From Mesorhizobium sp. BR1-1-16 (GTDB taxonomy: Bacteria; Pseudomonadota; Alphaproteobacteria; Rhizobiales; Kaistiaceae), in assembly GCF_020165495.1 (NCBI RefSeq), contig NZ_JAIUIE010000006.1, forward strand, positions 1 through 64,000: DNA of 64,000 nucleotides, read 5' to 3'. Positions 44,917 through 53,870 of the stretch are shown one piece after another (the stretch's first letter is position 1; every line of letters begins with the position of its first letter). The position numbers and the translations under genes were made by a program. The notes below the pieces were generated by a model. That model was not told where the DNA came from and searched no databases. It worked only from the letters and a program-made list of their open reading frames with translations.

Positions 44917-46245
44917 ATGGCGAAGCAAGAGGATCTGGAAGCGGCCGGCTCAGCCCGCCGGCTCACCCGTCGCACAATTCTCGTCGGTGCGGGTGCGCTG
45001 GCCGTCTCTCCATTGCTGTCCGGCGTGTCGTTCGCACAGGATGCCACCACGATGCGTCTGTCCTGGTGGGGATCCGATGACCGCCACAAGAAGACGCTGG
45101 CGTTGATCCAGCTGTTTCAATCAAAGCATCCGGGTCTGACCATCACGCCGGAATACGGTGGCTTTGTCGGCTATCAGGACAAGCTGTCGACCCAGTTCGC
45201 CGGCGGCAACGCCCCCGACGTCATGCAGGTGGCGGAGCCAGGCCCGCTGATTGCCTCTGGCAGGCTGCTGGCGCTCGACGATTACATCGCAGCCGGCACG
45301 ATCGACGTCAGCAACGCCAGCAAGAGCGTGCTCGAGACGGCCAAGGTGAACGGCAAGCAGTACAGCGTGCCATGGGGTCTCGCCTGCGGCTGCTACTTCC
45401 TCGACAATCAGGTGTTCGAAGACGCCAAGGTCGACATCCCCGACTATGGCTGGACCTGGGACGAGTACGCCAAGGTCGCCAAATCGTTGTCCAAACCGGG
45501 CTTCTACGGCTCGGCCGACATCTGGGCTGCAGCGGGAACCCGCTCGCTCGCCGCACTCGAAGTGTTCCTGCGGGAACGCCAGAAATACGCCTTCACGCCG
45601 GAAGGCAAGATCGGGTTCGGCCCGGACGAGCTCACCGAGTGGTTCACATTCTGGGACGAACTGCGCAAGGCGGGCGCTGTGCCGCCTGGCGAAGTGACTG
45701 CGCTGGAGACCGGCTTCGAGACCTCGCCGATCATCACCGGCAAGGCCGCGATGTATCCGATCAACAGTTCGATCGCGTCTTCATTGCAAGGGCTGACCAA
45801 GCACAAGCTGACCGTAGCCCCCTTCCCGACCGGCGTCGGCAGCACCGCGCTCAAGGGCGACCAGTACGGCGCGTTCGTGAACTCGAGCATGCAAATCTAC
45901 ATCAATGTCGACGCCAAGGATAAGGACTTGGCTGCTGCGTTCGTGAACTTCGTGCTCAACGATCCCGAAGCCGCCAAAATCCAGCTGATGGCGCGCGGCG
46001 TGCCGGCCTCTTCCAAGATCGCAGAGCTGGTGACACCCAACATCTCGCCGGTCGAGCAGAGCATGGTGGCCACGGTCAAATACGTGGCCGATCATGCGTC
46101 GCCCGGCTTTGTTCCGTGGCCCAAGCAGGGTTCCGAAGTTCAGGATCTGATGCAGCGGTCGCATCAAGCCGTGGCATTCGAACAGGCCTCGATTGCAGAC
46201 ACGGTCAGCCAGTTTTTCGATCAGGCCGGGCAGATTCTAGGCTGA
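44917..46245 (+). CDS. Sugar ABC transporter substrate-binding protein
   Basis: The 442-residue protein starts after CAGGGAGGAA. It has a twin-arginine-like signal (SARRLTRRTILVGAGALAVS) with cleavage around VSFAQ. The mature part is a family 1 extracellular solute-binding protein: LSWWGSDDRHKKTLALIQLF, APDVMQVAEPGPLIASGRLL, VPWGLACGCYFLDNQVFED, GKAAMYPINSS. Family members bind mono- or oligosaccharides. The stop overlaps the next start by one base (TGATG). Confidence 0.93.
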   Translation: MAKQEDLEAAGSARRLTRRTILVGAGALAVSPLLSGVSFAQDATTMRLSWWGSDDRHKKTLALIQLFQSKHPGLTITPEYGGFVGYQDKLSTQFAGGNAPDVMQVAEPGPLIASGRLLALDDYIAAGTIDVSNASKSVLETAKVNGKQYSVPWGLACGCYFLDNQVFEDAKVDIPDYGWTWDEYAKVAKSLSKPGFYGSADIWAAAGTRSLAALEVFLRERQKYAFTPEGKIGFGPDELTEWFTFWDELRKAGAVPPGEVTALETGFETSPIITGKAAMYPINSSIASSLQGLTKHKLTVAPFPTGVGSTALKGDQYGAFVNSSMQIYINVDAKDKDLAAAFVNFVLNDPEAAKIQLMARGVPASSKIAELVTPNISPVEQSMVATVKYVADHASPGFVPWPKQGSEVQDLMQRSHQAVAFEQASIADTVSQFFDQAGQILG

Positions 46246-47213
46246 TGGCGATTGGACATTCCAGCGAAAGCCCCACCGCGACAGGCCTCAGCCTGTCGCG
46301 GGCCGGCGCACGCCCGAAGCGAGCGCGCAAGCCGCTCAGCGACAACGCCTATGGGTACCTTTTCCTCGCGCCGTGGCTGATCGGACTGCTGGTGTTTCTG
46401 GCTGGCCCGACGCTGGTCTCACTTTATCTGTCCTTCACCGATTTCAATCTGTTGCAGCCGCCGAAATGGGTGGGAGCGCAGAACTACATAACGCTGTTCA
46501 CCCGCGACCCCCGCTACATGCAGGCGCTTCGGGTCACGTTCACCTATGTGTTTACCGCAGCGCCGCTGAACCTGATCTTCGCGCTCCTGCTGGCACTCCT
46601 GCTCAACAGCAGGATCCGGGGCATCGGCTTCTACCGTGCCGTCTACTACATCCCCTCTCTGCTGGGCGGCAGCGTCGCGATTGCTATCTTGTGGCAGCAG
46701 ATCTTCGGGCTGGACGGGGTGGTCAGCCAGATCCTTGGATTTTTCGGTGTTCACGGGTCGAGCTGGGTGTCCTCACCCAAACAGGCGCTCTGGACGCTGG
46801 TGATCCTGCATGTCTGGCAGTTCGGCTCGGCCATGATTATCTTCCTGGCCGGACTCAAGCAGATCCCGGGTGAGCTCTACGAGGCCGCGACGATCGACGG
46901 CGCCGGCAAAGTCCATCGGTTCTGGTTCATCACCCTGCCGATGCTGACACCGGTGATCTTTTTCAACCTCGTGCTGCAGATCATCAACTCATTCCAAGCT
47001 TTCACCCCCGCCTTCATCATCAGCGGCGGCAAGGGTGGGCCGCTCGATTCAACGCTGTTCTACACGTTGTATGTCTACATTCAGGGCTTCACTAACTTTC
47101 GCATGGGCTACGCGTCGGCGATGGGTTGGATCCTGCTCATCATCATCGGCGTCTTCACCGCCCTCGCCTTCTTGAGCAGCAAGTACTGGGTCCATTACGA
47201 CGATGCGAGATAG
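46245..47213 (+). CDS. Sugar ABC transporter permease (MalF/UgpA type)
   Basis: The 322-residue protein has six membrane helices after a basic N terminus. The EAA motif EAATIDGAGKVHRFWFITLP (about residues 222-241) is the contact for the ATPase. It fits the carbohydrate uptake 1 family, MalF/UgpA-like. The gene overlaps the next permease by 11 bases and the binding protein gene by one. Confidence 0.94.
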   Translation: MAIGHSSESPTATGLSLSRAGARPKRARKPLSDNAYGYLFLAPWLIGLLVFLAGPTLVSLYLSFTDFNLLQPPKWVGAQNYITLFTRDPRYMQALRVTFTYVFTAAPLNLIFALLLALLLNSRIRGIGFYRAVYYIPSLLGGSVAIAILWQQIFGLDGVVSQILGFFGVHGSSWVSSPKQALWTLVILHVWQFGSAMIIFLAGLKQIPGELYEAATIDGAGKVHRFWFITLPMLTPVIFFNLVLQIINSFQAFTPAFIISGGKGGPLDSTLFYTLYVYIQGFTNFRMGYASAMGWILLIIIGVFTALAFLSSKYWVHYDDAR

Positions 47214-48078
47214 CGCCGTGGCAACCAACGCTCGAACCGTCCGGGTTTTCCCGTTCAGTCAGTTGCTGACGCATCTTGTGCTGCTCGTCGGCGCGTTCTG
47301 CATGCTCTATCCGCTGCTCTGGATGATCGGCAGCTCGTTCAAGCCCGACAGCGAGATCTTCACCGAGCTCAATCCGATCCCCAGAAGCCTCGATCTGACC
47401 AACTATATACGCGGCTGGGTGCTTGGCACCGGCACGTCATTCACGACCTTCTACTTCAATTCCTTTGTCGTCTGCGCTGGCGCCATCATCGGTAATCTCT
47501 TGTCATGTTCGCTCGCGGCCTACGCCTTCGCGCGGATCAGGTTCAGGCTGCGTGGCATGTGGTTCGCCATCATGCTGGGGACCCTGATGCTGCCTTTCCA
47601 CGTGACCGTGGTGCCGCAGTACATCATCTTCAATTCCCTTGGCTGGACCAATACCTTCCTACCGCTTGTGGTGCCGAAGTTCTTTGCTGTCGACGCCTTC
47701 TTCATCTTCCTGATGGTTCAGTTCATTCGCGGAATTCCTATCGAACTCGAACAGGCGGCGATGGTCGACGGCTGCAACCGGTTTCAGATCTTCACCAAGA
47801 TCATCATGCCCCTGCTCGGCCCGGCCCTCGTGACGACCACGATCTTCACCTTCATCTGGACCTACAACGACTTCTTCAGCCAGCTCCTCTACCTTTCGAC
47901 AGAGAATCACTACACCGTTTCGCTCGGCCTGCGGTTGTTCCTCGATGCCTCTGGACAATCCGCCTGGGGGCCCATGTTCGCCATGACGACGCTTTCGCTG
48001 GTCCCCGTAATTCTGGTGTTCGCATTCTTCCAGCGTCGGCTGGTCGAAGGCATCGCCACGACCGGCCTCAAGGGTTGA
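47203..48078 (+). CDS. Sugar ABC transporter permease (MalG/UgpE type)
   Basis: The 291-residue protein has six membrane helices. The EAA loop is EQAAMVDGCNRFQIFTKIIM (about residues 184-203). It pairs with the preceding permease. No ATP-binding subunit is encoded anywhere in the cluster, so a shared MsmK/UgpC-type ATPase elsewhere must be used. An alternative GTG start four codons downstream is possible. Confidence 0.94.
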   Translation: MRDSAVATNARTVRVFPFSQLLTHLVLLVGAFCMLYPLLWMIGSSFKPDSEIFTELNPIPRSLDLTNYIRGWVLGTGTSFTTFYFNSFVVCAGAIIGNLLSCSLAAYAFARIRFRLRGMWFAIMLGTLMLPFHVTVVPQYIIFNSLGWTNTFLPLVVPKFFAVDAFFIFLMVQFIRGIPIELEQAAMVDGCNRFQIFTKIIMPLLGPALVTTTIFTFIWTYNDFFSQLLYLSTENHYTVSLGLRLFLDASGQSAWGPMFAMTTLSLVPVILVFAFFQRRLVEGIATTGLKG

Positions 48079-48082
48079 GCTC

Positions 48083-49546
48083 ATGACTGAACGCACCATC
48101 GCCATTCAGATCGGCGCGGTTTCCTTCATCGACGAGGGCGTGGGAAACGTCCTCGATACGGTTCAATCGCGCGCCGGGGTCAACACGCTGTGGCTCGCGA
48201 CACCGACTTGGAACCGTGCCAGCGGCGGCCGTGCGGAACCGGGGCGCCCTTTTCCCGATCACGGCAAGGCGGAATACGAGCCCGACTGGCGCGGCGGCAA
48301 CTATGCCAATATCCACCCTGAATACTACCGGGGCAGCGTCCTGGGCCCGGCCGGCCGCGCACCGGAATATTCCGACTGGGATATGCTCGAGGCCGTCATC
48401 GCCGAGGCTAGACCTCGCGGGCTCAAGAGCTTTGCCTATTTCGATGAAAGCAGCCACGCCCGCGAACTGCGCCGCCTGCCCGGCTTCCAGCACTGCCTCG
48501 AAGTCGACATCTGGAACAAGCCGGCGCGCCGCCCCTGCTTCAACAACCCCGACTATCGCAACTGGGTCCTCGCCATCGTCGAGGACTACATAAAGAGCTA
48601 TGAACTGAATGGCCTCGCCTTCAGCTCGGCCCGTCCGGGCCCGCTGGACCGCCTGCTGCAAGAGCCGACTCGGCAGGGTCTCGGGTTGATCGTCTGCTAC
48701 TGCCCGCACTGCAAGGCGCGAGCCGCCGAACGCGGCATCGACTGGCGCCGGGCGCAGGAAGGCCAGCGCAAGATGGTTCTCCTCAATGCCGCCGTATCCG
48801 AGGGCAACCGCCCGCCCGACGGGGTTCTAGCGAGCTTCTGGCGACTGCTGTTGACCTACCCCGAAATCCTTGCCTGGCAGTCGCTTTGGGCTGACGGCCA
48901 ACATCAGCTTTATCGCGATATCTTCGGAACCGTCCGATCGTTCCGCCCCGACATGAAAGTCGGCTGGGACCTCCACCAGGGCATCGGCTTCAGCCCGTTC
49001 CAGCGCGCCGGCCAGAACTACGCCGACCTGAGCCACATCGCCGACTTCCTCAAGATCTCGACCTATCACGATGCCGGCGGTCCGCGTTTCGCGAGCTTCG
49101 TGCGAAACATCGCCAGCGCCGTATTCGGCGACGCCGATCCGACTGCTGTTTATCCCGTATTGCTGAAAATGCTCGGTCTCGACGAAGGCGCGCTCGATGA
49201 GCTGCCGCAGACCGGGCTGTCGGCAGACTATGTCCGCCGCGAGGTGGCACGCGCCGATGTCGGGCGCGAGGGCCGCAGCACCATCTGGGCCGGAATCGGC
49301 ATCGACATCCCGGTCGGGGAACCTGACGCGCAGCCGGCAGCGGAGGTTTCGATCGGCGACACACCGATGATCGACGCCGACCTGACCGCCGGCCCAGGCC
49401 TAATCGAAACCACCCCGGCGCGCGTGAGCGCCGCGGTTCGCGCGGCCTTCGACGGAGGCGCCACCGGCATCGTGCTGGGCCGCAAATATTCGGAGATGCG
49501 GCTCGATAACCTCTCGGGCGTCAAGACCGCACTGGCCGACCTCTAG
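48083..49546 (+). CDS. Putative barrel-fold hydrolase with CxCxxC motif, unknown substrate
   Basis: The 487-residue cytoplasmic protein follows the permease by four bases. The layout suggests a TIM-barrel carbohydrate enzyme: VNTLWLATPTWNR, LKSFAYFDESSHARELRRL, YELNGLAFSSARPGPLDRLL, then CYCPHC at residues 205-210, FRPDMKVGWDLHQGIG and LKISTYHDAGG. The CxCxxC after the fourth strand matches that in the GHL6-like gene of the same cluster (C166, C168, C171), so the two are probably distant relatives. No signal peptide. I cannot assign the catalytic acids or the reaction. Confidence 0.7.
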   Translation: MTERTIAIQIGAVSFIDEGVGNVLDTVQSRAGVNTLWLATPTWNRASGGRAEPGRPFPDHGKAEYEPDWRGGNYANIHPEYYRGSVLGPAGRAPEYSDWDMLEAVIAEARPRGLKSFAYFDESSHARELRRLPGFQHCLEVDIWNKPARRPCFNNPDYRNWVLAIVEDYIKSYELNGLAFSSARPGPLDRLLQEPTRQGLGLIVCYCPHCKARAAERGIDWRRAQEGQRKMVLLNAAVSEGNRPPDGVLASFWRLLLTYPEILAWQSLWADGQHQLYRDIFGTVRSFRPDMKVGWDLHQGIGFSPFQRAGQNYADLSHIADFLKISTYHDAGGPRFASFVRNIASAVFGDADPTAVYPVLLKMLGLDEGALDELPQTGLSADYVRREVARADVGREGRSTIWAGIGIDIPVGEPDAQPAAEVSIGDTPMIDADLTAGPGLIETTPARVSAAVRAAFDGGATGIVLGRKYSEMRLDNLSGVKTALADL

Positions 49547-49562
49547 ATCCAAGGAACCTGGC

Positions 49563-50438
49563 ATGAAGAAGATCACCCTCGGTCGCACCGGACTGTCGGT
49601 CTCCCGCATCGCGCTCGGCGGCTATCCCTTTGGTGGCGTCAACCGTGCCAATGACTGGGATCCGTGGTCGGCCGCGGGCCGAGCCACCGCGATCGGGACC
49701 GTGAACTACGCGCTCGACAACGGTATCAACTACATAGACACGGCTCCAGCTTACGGCGAGGGCAACAGCGAACGTATCATCGGGGAGGTGATGAAGACCC
49801 GCCGCGCCGAAACGGTGCTGGCGACTAAGGTCCGCTGGGAAGGCATGGGCAAGCAGGCGACGATCGACAGCGTGCATGAAAGCCTCAAGCGGCTGAACAC
49901 AGACCGGCTCGACATCGTTCAGTTTCACGGTGGCATGTTCACCGCCGAGCAATACCAACACATCGTCAAGGGTGGCCCGCTGGAGGGCCTGATGGAATTG
50001 AAGCAGAAGGGCGAGATCGGCTTCATCGGCCTGACCGCCGAGGAGCCATGGACGGCAATCCAGTTCCTCGCCCACCCCGAGATCGACGTCTACCAGGTTG
50101 CCTACAACTTCATCTACCAGCATGCCGCCAAGCACTTTCTCATCGACGGCGCCAAGGCAGAGGTCGGCATCGTCACGATGAGGACCATGACGTCGGGCAT
50201 CTTTCAGCGCGCGGCTCGCACCCTCGCGCCGGAATGGCAGCCGGCACATGATCTATTCCAGGTCTGCCTCGAATTCGCGCTGTCGGACTCCCGCGTGCAT
50301 GCTCCTATCGTCGGCATGCGCTGGCCGCATGAGGTCGACAAGAACATCGAATTGCTGGAACGGTTCACGCCTGCCTTCGACCTGGCGGCGCTGCCGCGGA
50401 TGACCGCGGACGTCTACAAGGCGGAAGATTCCGAATGA
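49563..50438 (+). CDS. Aldo/keto reductase
   Basis: The 291-residue protein has the AKR barrel: LGRTGLSVSRIALGGYPFGG, NGINYIDTAPAYGEGNSERI with the catalytic Asp and Tyr, ATKVRW with the Lys and IVQFHGGMF with the His. The tetrad is complete. Such proteins near sugar ABC transporters often act on sugar aldehydes or lactones. It starts after AAGGAACC and overlaps the next gene as ATGA. Confidence 0.93.
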   Translation: MKKITLGRTGLSVSRIALGGYPFGGVNRANDWDPWSAAGRATAIGTVNYALDNGINYIDTAPAYGEGNSERIIGEVMKTRRAETVLATKVRWEGMGKQATIDSVHESLKRLNTDRLDIVQFHGGMFTAEQYQHIVKGGPLEGLMELKQKGEIGFIGLTAEEPWTAIQFLAHPEIDVYQVAYNFIYQHAAKHFLIDGAKAEVGIVTMRTMTSGIFQRAARTLAPEWQPAHDLFQVCLEFALSDSRVHAPIVGMRWPHEVDKNIELLERFTPAFDLAALPRMTADVYKAEDSE

Positions 50439-51385
50439 TCGTCGATGCGTACTCCCATACCGGCCTGCCCCGCTTCCAGACCGTCGCAGACTATAGACGC
50501 ATCATGCGGCGAGAGGGTATCGGGAAGGCCGTGCTCAGTTCGTTCGACAGCTCGCCCGATCTCGCCGGCATTCACGCGGCGTTCACCGAGCAGCCGGAGA
50601 TCTTTCGCGGTCTCGGCGTGCCGCTCGGCGAGGATCGCGCCGAGATCGCGGCAGGCGCCCGCGCCCAACTCGCCGCCGGCTTCACGGGCCTGCGCCTGAC
50701 AGCCGGCGACGTGCTCGAACGGCCGTTCCTCCTCGACATCGTTGGCGAAGCGGGCGGCGTCGTGCTGGCGGTCGGCCGGCTGGCCGAGGCTGCCTGTGCG
50801 CGGGCCCTGTACGATGCCCTTCAGCGCCAAGAGGGCCTCACGGTGATCGGCGGCCACTTTGCCGGCGGCGGCGAACCGGACGAACTCGAGCAGGATCCTG
50901 TCGCCAGCCTCTTTGCCCATCCTCGCTTCGCCGTCGTGTTCTCGCGCCATGGCGGCTATCCGGCATCCCCCATCCGGCTGTGGGCGCGCTCGATCGTCGC
51001 CCGCACCGGCTGGTCACGGATCCTGTGGGGTGCAGAAGCGCCGCTGTTGTTCTGGCGTAACGAGACGATGCCGGCGGCGATGGCCTGGATCGACTTCCTC
51101 GAACCGACGGCGGATGAGCGCGCCGCCTTCTTGGGCGGCAATGCGGAGCGCATCTATTTCGCTCGCCCGCACCGGCCTGCGCCGCTCGCGCTGCCGTTCG
51201 ACCCGTGGACCTATATCAACGAGGTTTCCGCCGGGCTTTGGGCCAACGGCCTGCCGGTGCGGCAGGAACTCGCCGGCCGGCTGGTCCAGGATTGGTTGGC
51301 TGCCGGTGGCGAGGGTACGCTCGGCGGGCACCTCGAAACCGTGTTGCAGCGGGCGCTGCCGGAATTGTCGCAATCGCGCGGGTGA
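50435..51385 (+). CDS. Amidohydrolase-fold (PF04909-like) protein
   Basis: The 316-residue protein begins MIVDAYSHTGLPRFQTVADY, matching the first strand of amidohydrolase-2 proteins, although the usual HxH is reduced to a single His. Later strands include TVIGGHFAGGGEPDE with a second His and ILWGAEAPLLFW where such enzymes have GSD or GTD; here an acidic residue is E not D. The family covers decarboxylases, lactonases and hydrolases. Loss of the HxH suggests a metal-poor or altered active site. It is last in the cluster; a hairpin overlaps its stop codon. Confidence 0.75.
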   Translation: MIVDAYSHTGLPRFQTVADYRRIMRREGIGKAVLSSFDSSPDLAGIHAAFTEQPEIFRGLGVPLGEDRAEIAAGARAQLAAGFTGLRLTAGDVLERPFLLDIVGEAGGVVLAVGRLAEAACARALYDALQRQEGLTVIGGHFAGGGEPDELEQDPVASLFAHPRFAVVFSRHGGYPASPIRLWARSIVARTGWSRILWGAEAPLLFWRNETMPAAMAWIDFLEPTADERAAFLGGNAERIYFARPHRPAPLALPFDPWTYINEVSAGLWANGLPVRQELAGRLVQDWLAAGGEGTLGGHLETVLQRALPELSQSRG

Positions 51386-51395
51386 TAACCCGCGC
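51376..51395. terminator. Putative bidirectional terminator of the catabolic cluster and LacI gene
   Basis: GCGCGGGT (51376-51383) pairs perfectly with ACCCGCGC (51388-51395) around GATA. It includes the stop codon of the amidohydrolase gene and lies 17 bases from the stop of the convergent LacI gene. No T-tract follows. Confidence 0.5.
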
Positions 51396-51411
51396 CCCTG
51401 CCGCCAGGCCG

Positions 51412-52557
51412 CTAGTCGCGTCGCTTGCCTGACCGGTCGGTGCTGCGCCGCTTCATCACCTCCACGCCCATGTCGATCACGCGTTCGCCGACCGGTGCGC
51501 CGCCAAGCCGCCTGCGGATAGCGACGACCGCATCGAGGCCGTTTCGATAGCGGTGCGTGCGCCCGCTCGAGAGTGAGGGAAATGCCGATTCCATGTAGTC
51601 GTGGTCGTTGAACCCGGCGATGCCCATATCCTCCGGGACGCGGATGCCCTGGGCCTGGCATTCGAACAGCACGCCCAGCGCCAGGATGTCATTGTTGCAG
51701 AACACCGCATCGAGCCCGGGATTCGCCGCGATCGCCGCCCGGAACAATTCGCGGCCAACGCGTGGCGTCGCAAGTTCGAGCACCGGCCGGCCTGTGGGCG
51801 TCTCCGATGCATCGGCGAGTTTTGGCATGAAGCCAGGTGAAAACGAATGCTCGAGGCTGGGCTGCGGCAGGCCCGCGGCCGCCAAGGCATCCCGATACCC
51901 GTCGAGCCGCCCCGACGAACGACGGCTTACCCAGCCGGCAATGAAGCCGATCCGGCGATAGCCCTCCTCGATCAGGTGTTCGGTGACCTTGCGTCCGCCA
52001 CCGTAATGGGAGAAGCCGATGATCTGGTCGATCGGATCGGCTGAGAGGTCCATGATCTGGATGACGGGGCATCCCGCATCTTCGAGCATCCGCCGCGCCT
52101 CGGGCGTCTGGTCGATGCCCGACACAATCATGCCCGCAGGCTTTTCACGGAGGAAGACCTTGATCAGCCGCTCCTCCTCGGCCTCGTCATAGCGGGTATT
52201 GCCGACTTGGACCGTCAACGGACTGCCGTCGACACCATCGTAAACGCCGCGCAATACATCGGTGAAAACCGTCTGCGAAAGGGACGGAATGAGAACCCCG
52301 ACCACCGACGATCGCGTCGACGCCAAAGTCCGGGCGCTGAGATTGGGGACGTAGCCGAGCGCCTGCACCGCTTCATCGATGGTCTTGCGCAGCGTGTCGG
52401 ATACGAGCGACGGATCGCTCAGCGCCCGCGACACGGTGATTGCGGCAACGCCGGCCCGCGCCGCCACGTCGGCGATGGTAGGACGCCCATCGCCGCGCCT
52501 TCGCCGGGCCGACAGGTCCGCTGAAGACTTCTTTCTCTGTGGCCGAATACTGTCCAT
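51412..52557 (-). CDS. LacI-family transcriptional regulator of the catabolic cluster
   Basis: The 381-residue protein has an Arg/Lys/Ser-rich N-terminal extension of about 25 residues. The LacI helix-turn-helix follows (PTIADVAARAGVAAITVSRA, residues 26-45) with the hinge helix VPNLSARTLAS, then the periplasmic-binding-like effector domain (VGVLIPSLSQTVFTDVLRGV, IGFIAGWVSRRSSGRLDGY, AVFCNNDILALGV). The architecture is that of GntR-type repressors. It is convergent with the cluster and presumably binds the operator at 42482-42495. An inverted repeat (GGCCAAT ... ATTGGCC, 52583-52611) lies upstream of its start. Confidence 0.94.
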   Translation of the reverse strand: MDSIRPQRKKSSADLSARRRRGDGRPTIADVAARAGVAAITVSRALSDPSLVSDTLRKTIDEAVQALGYVPNLSARTLASTRSSVVGVLIPSLSQTVFTDVLRGVYDGVDGSPLTVQVGNTRYDEAEEERLIKVFLREKPAGMIVSGIDQTPEARRMLEDAGCPVIQIMDLSADPIDQIIGFSHYGGGRKVTEHLIEEGYRRIGFIAGWVSRRSSGRLDGYRDALAAAGLPQPSLEHSFSPGFMPKLADASETPTGRPVLELATPRVGRELFRAAIAANPGLDAVFCNNDILALGVLFECQAQGIRVPEDMGIAGFNDHDYMESAFPSLSSGRTHRYRNGLDAVVAIRRRLGGAPVGERVIDMGVEVMKRRSTDRSGKRRD

Positions 52558-52582
52558 GGGCCCACTGCAATTGGTACAAACT

Positions 52583-52611
52583 GGCCAATGGCGAGAAGCC
52601 GTCGATTGGCC
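52583..52611. promoter_or_regulatory. Inverted repeat upstream of the LacI-type gene
   Basis: GGCCAAT (52583-52589) and ATTGGCC (52605-52611), perfect seven-base arms with a 15-base spacer, 26 bases upstream of the regulator start. It could be an autoregulatory site or a structure left from the neighbouring IS remnant. Confidence 0.35.
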
Positions 52612-52776
52612 TTCGGTCTCGATCCTTTTGACCCTATAGCGCGCGCTGCATCAAGAGCCGGTTTTCAGCCCTTTGCCGATCAAGTTCCAACGGTAAGCAT
52701 TATGCTGGTCACTGCCGCGGAAAACTCCAACTTCAATCGGTCAAGTTCTCAGGGAGCAGATCACCGGAGCAGGACC

Positions 52777-53085
52777 ATGCGGCGCAGCCGTTTCAGTGAA
52801 GAGCAGATCATCGGCGTCTTGAAGGAGCACGAGGCCCGGATGAAGCCGTCGGACCTCTGCCGGAAGCACGGGATCAGCGAGACGACCCTCTACAAGTGGA
52901 AGGCTAAGTTCGGCGGGATGACGGTTCCGTAGACTGGGCGTCTGCGCGCGCTCGAGGAAGGGAACCGGCGGCTGAAGGAGCTTTTGGCCGAGCAGAGGCT
53001 CGACAACGCCGTGCTGAAGGACCTCCTGGGAAAAACTGATCACGCCTGCAGCCCCGTTCGATGCCGTGCGGTGGGCGATCGCCGG
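52777..53085 (+). pseudogene. IS3-family transposase OrfA, disrupted and 3' truncated
   Basis: The frame starts MRRSRFSEEQIIGVLKEHEA and contains the helix-turn-helix KPSDLCRKHGISETTLYKWK, typical of IS3-family OrfA. A TAG at 52930-52932 stops it after GGMTVP. Beyond the stop, in the same frame, the leucine-zipper part continues (RLRALEEGNRRLKELLAEQR, then NAVLKDLLGK). After about 53038 a shifted frame reads ITPAAPFDAVRWAIA, like the start of OrfB, and ends abruptly where aapQ sequence begins (about 53086). The rest of the element is gone. No convincing terminal inverted repeats were found. Confidence 0.82.
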
Positions 53086-53870
53086 CCTACGGCGAGCTGA
53101 TCCGCAACACGCCGCTCCTGCTGCAGCTCTTCTTCTGGAGCGCGACGCTGCATGCGCTCCACTCGCCGCGCCAGGAACTGGTGCCGCTGCCAGGCGTCCT
53201 CCTGACCAATCGCGGCCTCTCTAGTACGGCTATCCACTTCGCGAGCGGGTTTGCCGGCGCGCTCGCCCTTGCGACTCCGCTCGCGGCGCTGCTGGCCGGC
53301 CTCGCCCTCCGGCGTCGCGGCTGGAGCCCACGCGTTGCCACCGGCATCGGCCTCGCGATCCTCCTGCTCGGCATCGCCGGCCTCGCGCTGCATGGCGACA
53401 TCCGGGCCGACCTGCCGACGCTGAGGGGCTTCAACATTTCCGGCGGACTGTCGCTGACGCCGGAATTCTCGGCGCTCCTGATCGGTCTCTTCGTCAACGC
53501 CTCGGCCCTGATCGCCGAGATCGTGCGCAGCGGCATCCAATCGGTGCCCAAAGGCCAGTGGGAGGCGGGACGCGCCGTCGGCCTCGGCAATGGCCAGATC
53601 ATGCGGCTGATCGTGCTGCCGCAGGCGCTGCGCGTCATCACGCCCCTGATGACGTTGAGCTATCTGAGCCTCACCAAGAATTCGAGCCTCGCCGTCGCGA
53701 TCGGCTATCCCGACCTCGTCAACATCATCAACACCACCGCCAACCCGACCGGCCAGGCGCTGGAGGTCATCATGATCATGGTCGCGATCTATCTTCTCAT
53801 CTGCGCCGCCGTCTCGCTCGCCATGAACCGATACAATGCACGGCAGGTGCTGAAAGGGCTGCAGCGATGA
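53061..53870 (+). pseudogene. aapQ: 5'-truncated amino-acid ABC transporter permease AapQ
   Basis: From about residue 9 the frame (269 residues from an ATG in the IS remnant) is the C-terminal part of AapQ, the general L-amino-acid permease of rhizobia, normally about 400 residues. Features: ELIRNTPLLLQLFFW, a long variable central loop with two helices, LSLTPEFSALLIGLFVNASA, then EIVRSGIQSVPKGQWEAGRA and the ATPase-contact loop. The N-terminal 120-130 residues, with the first helices, are missing because the IS fragment replaces them. The binding protein gene aapJ is also absent. It couples to aapM by an ATGA overlap. Confidence 0.85.
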
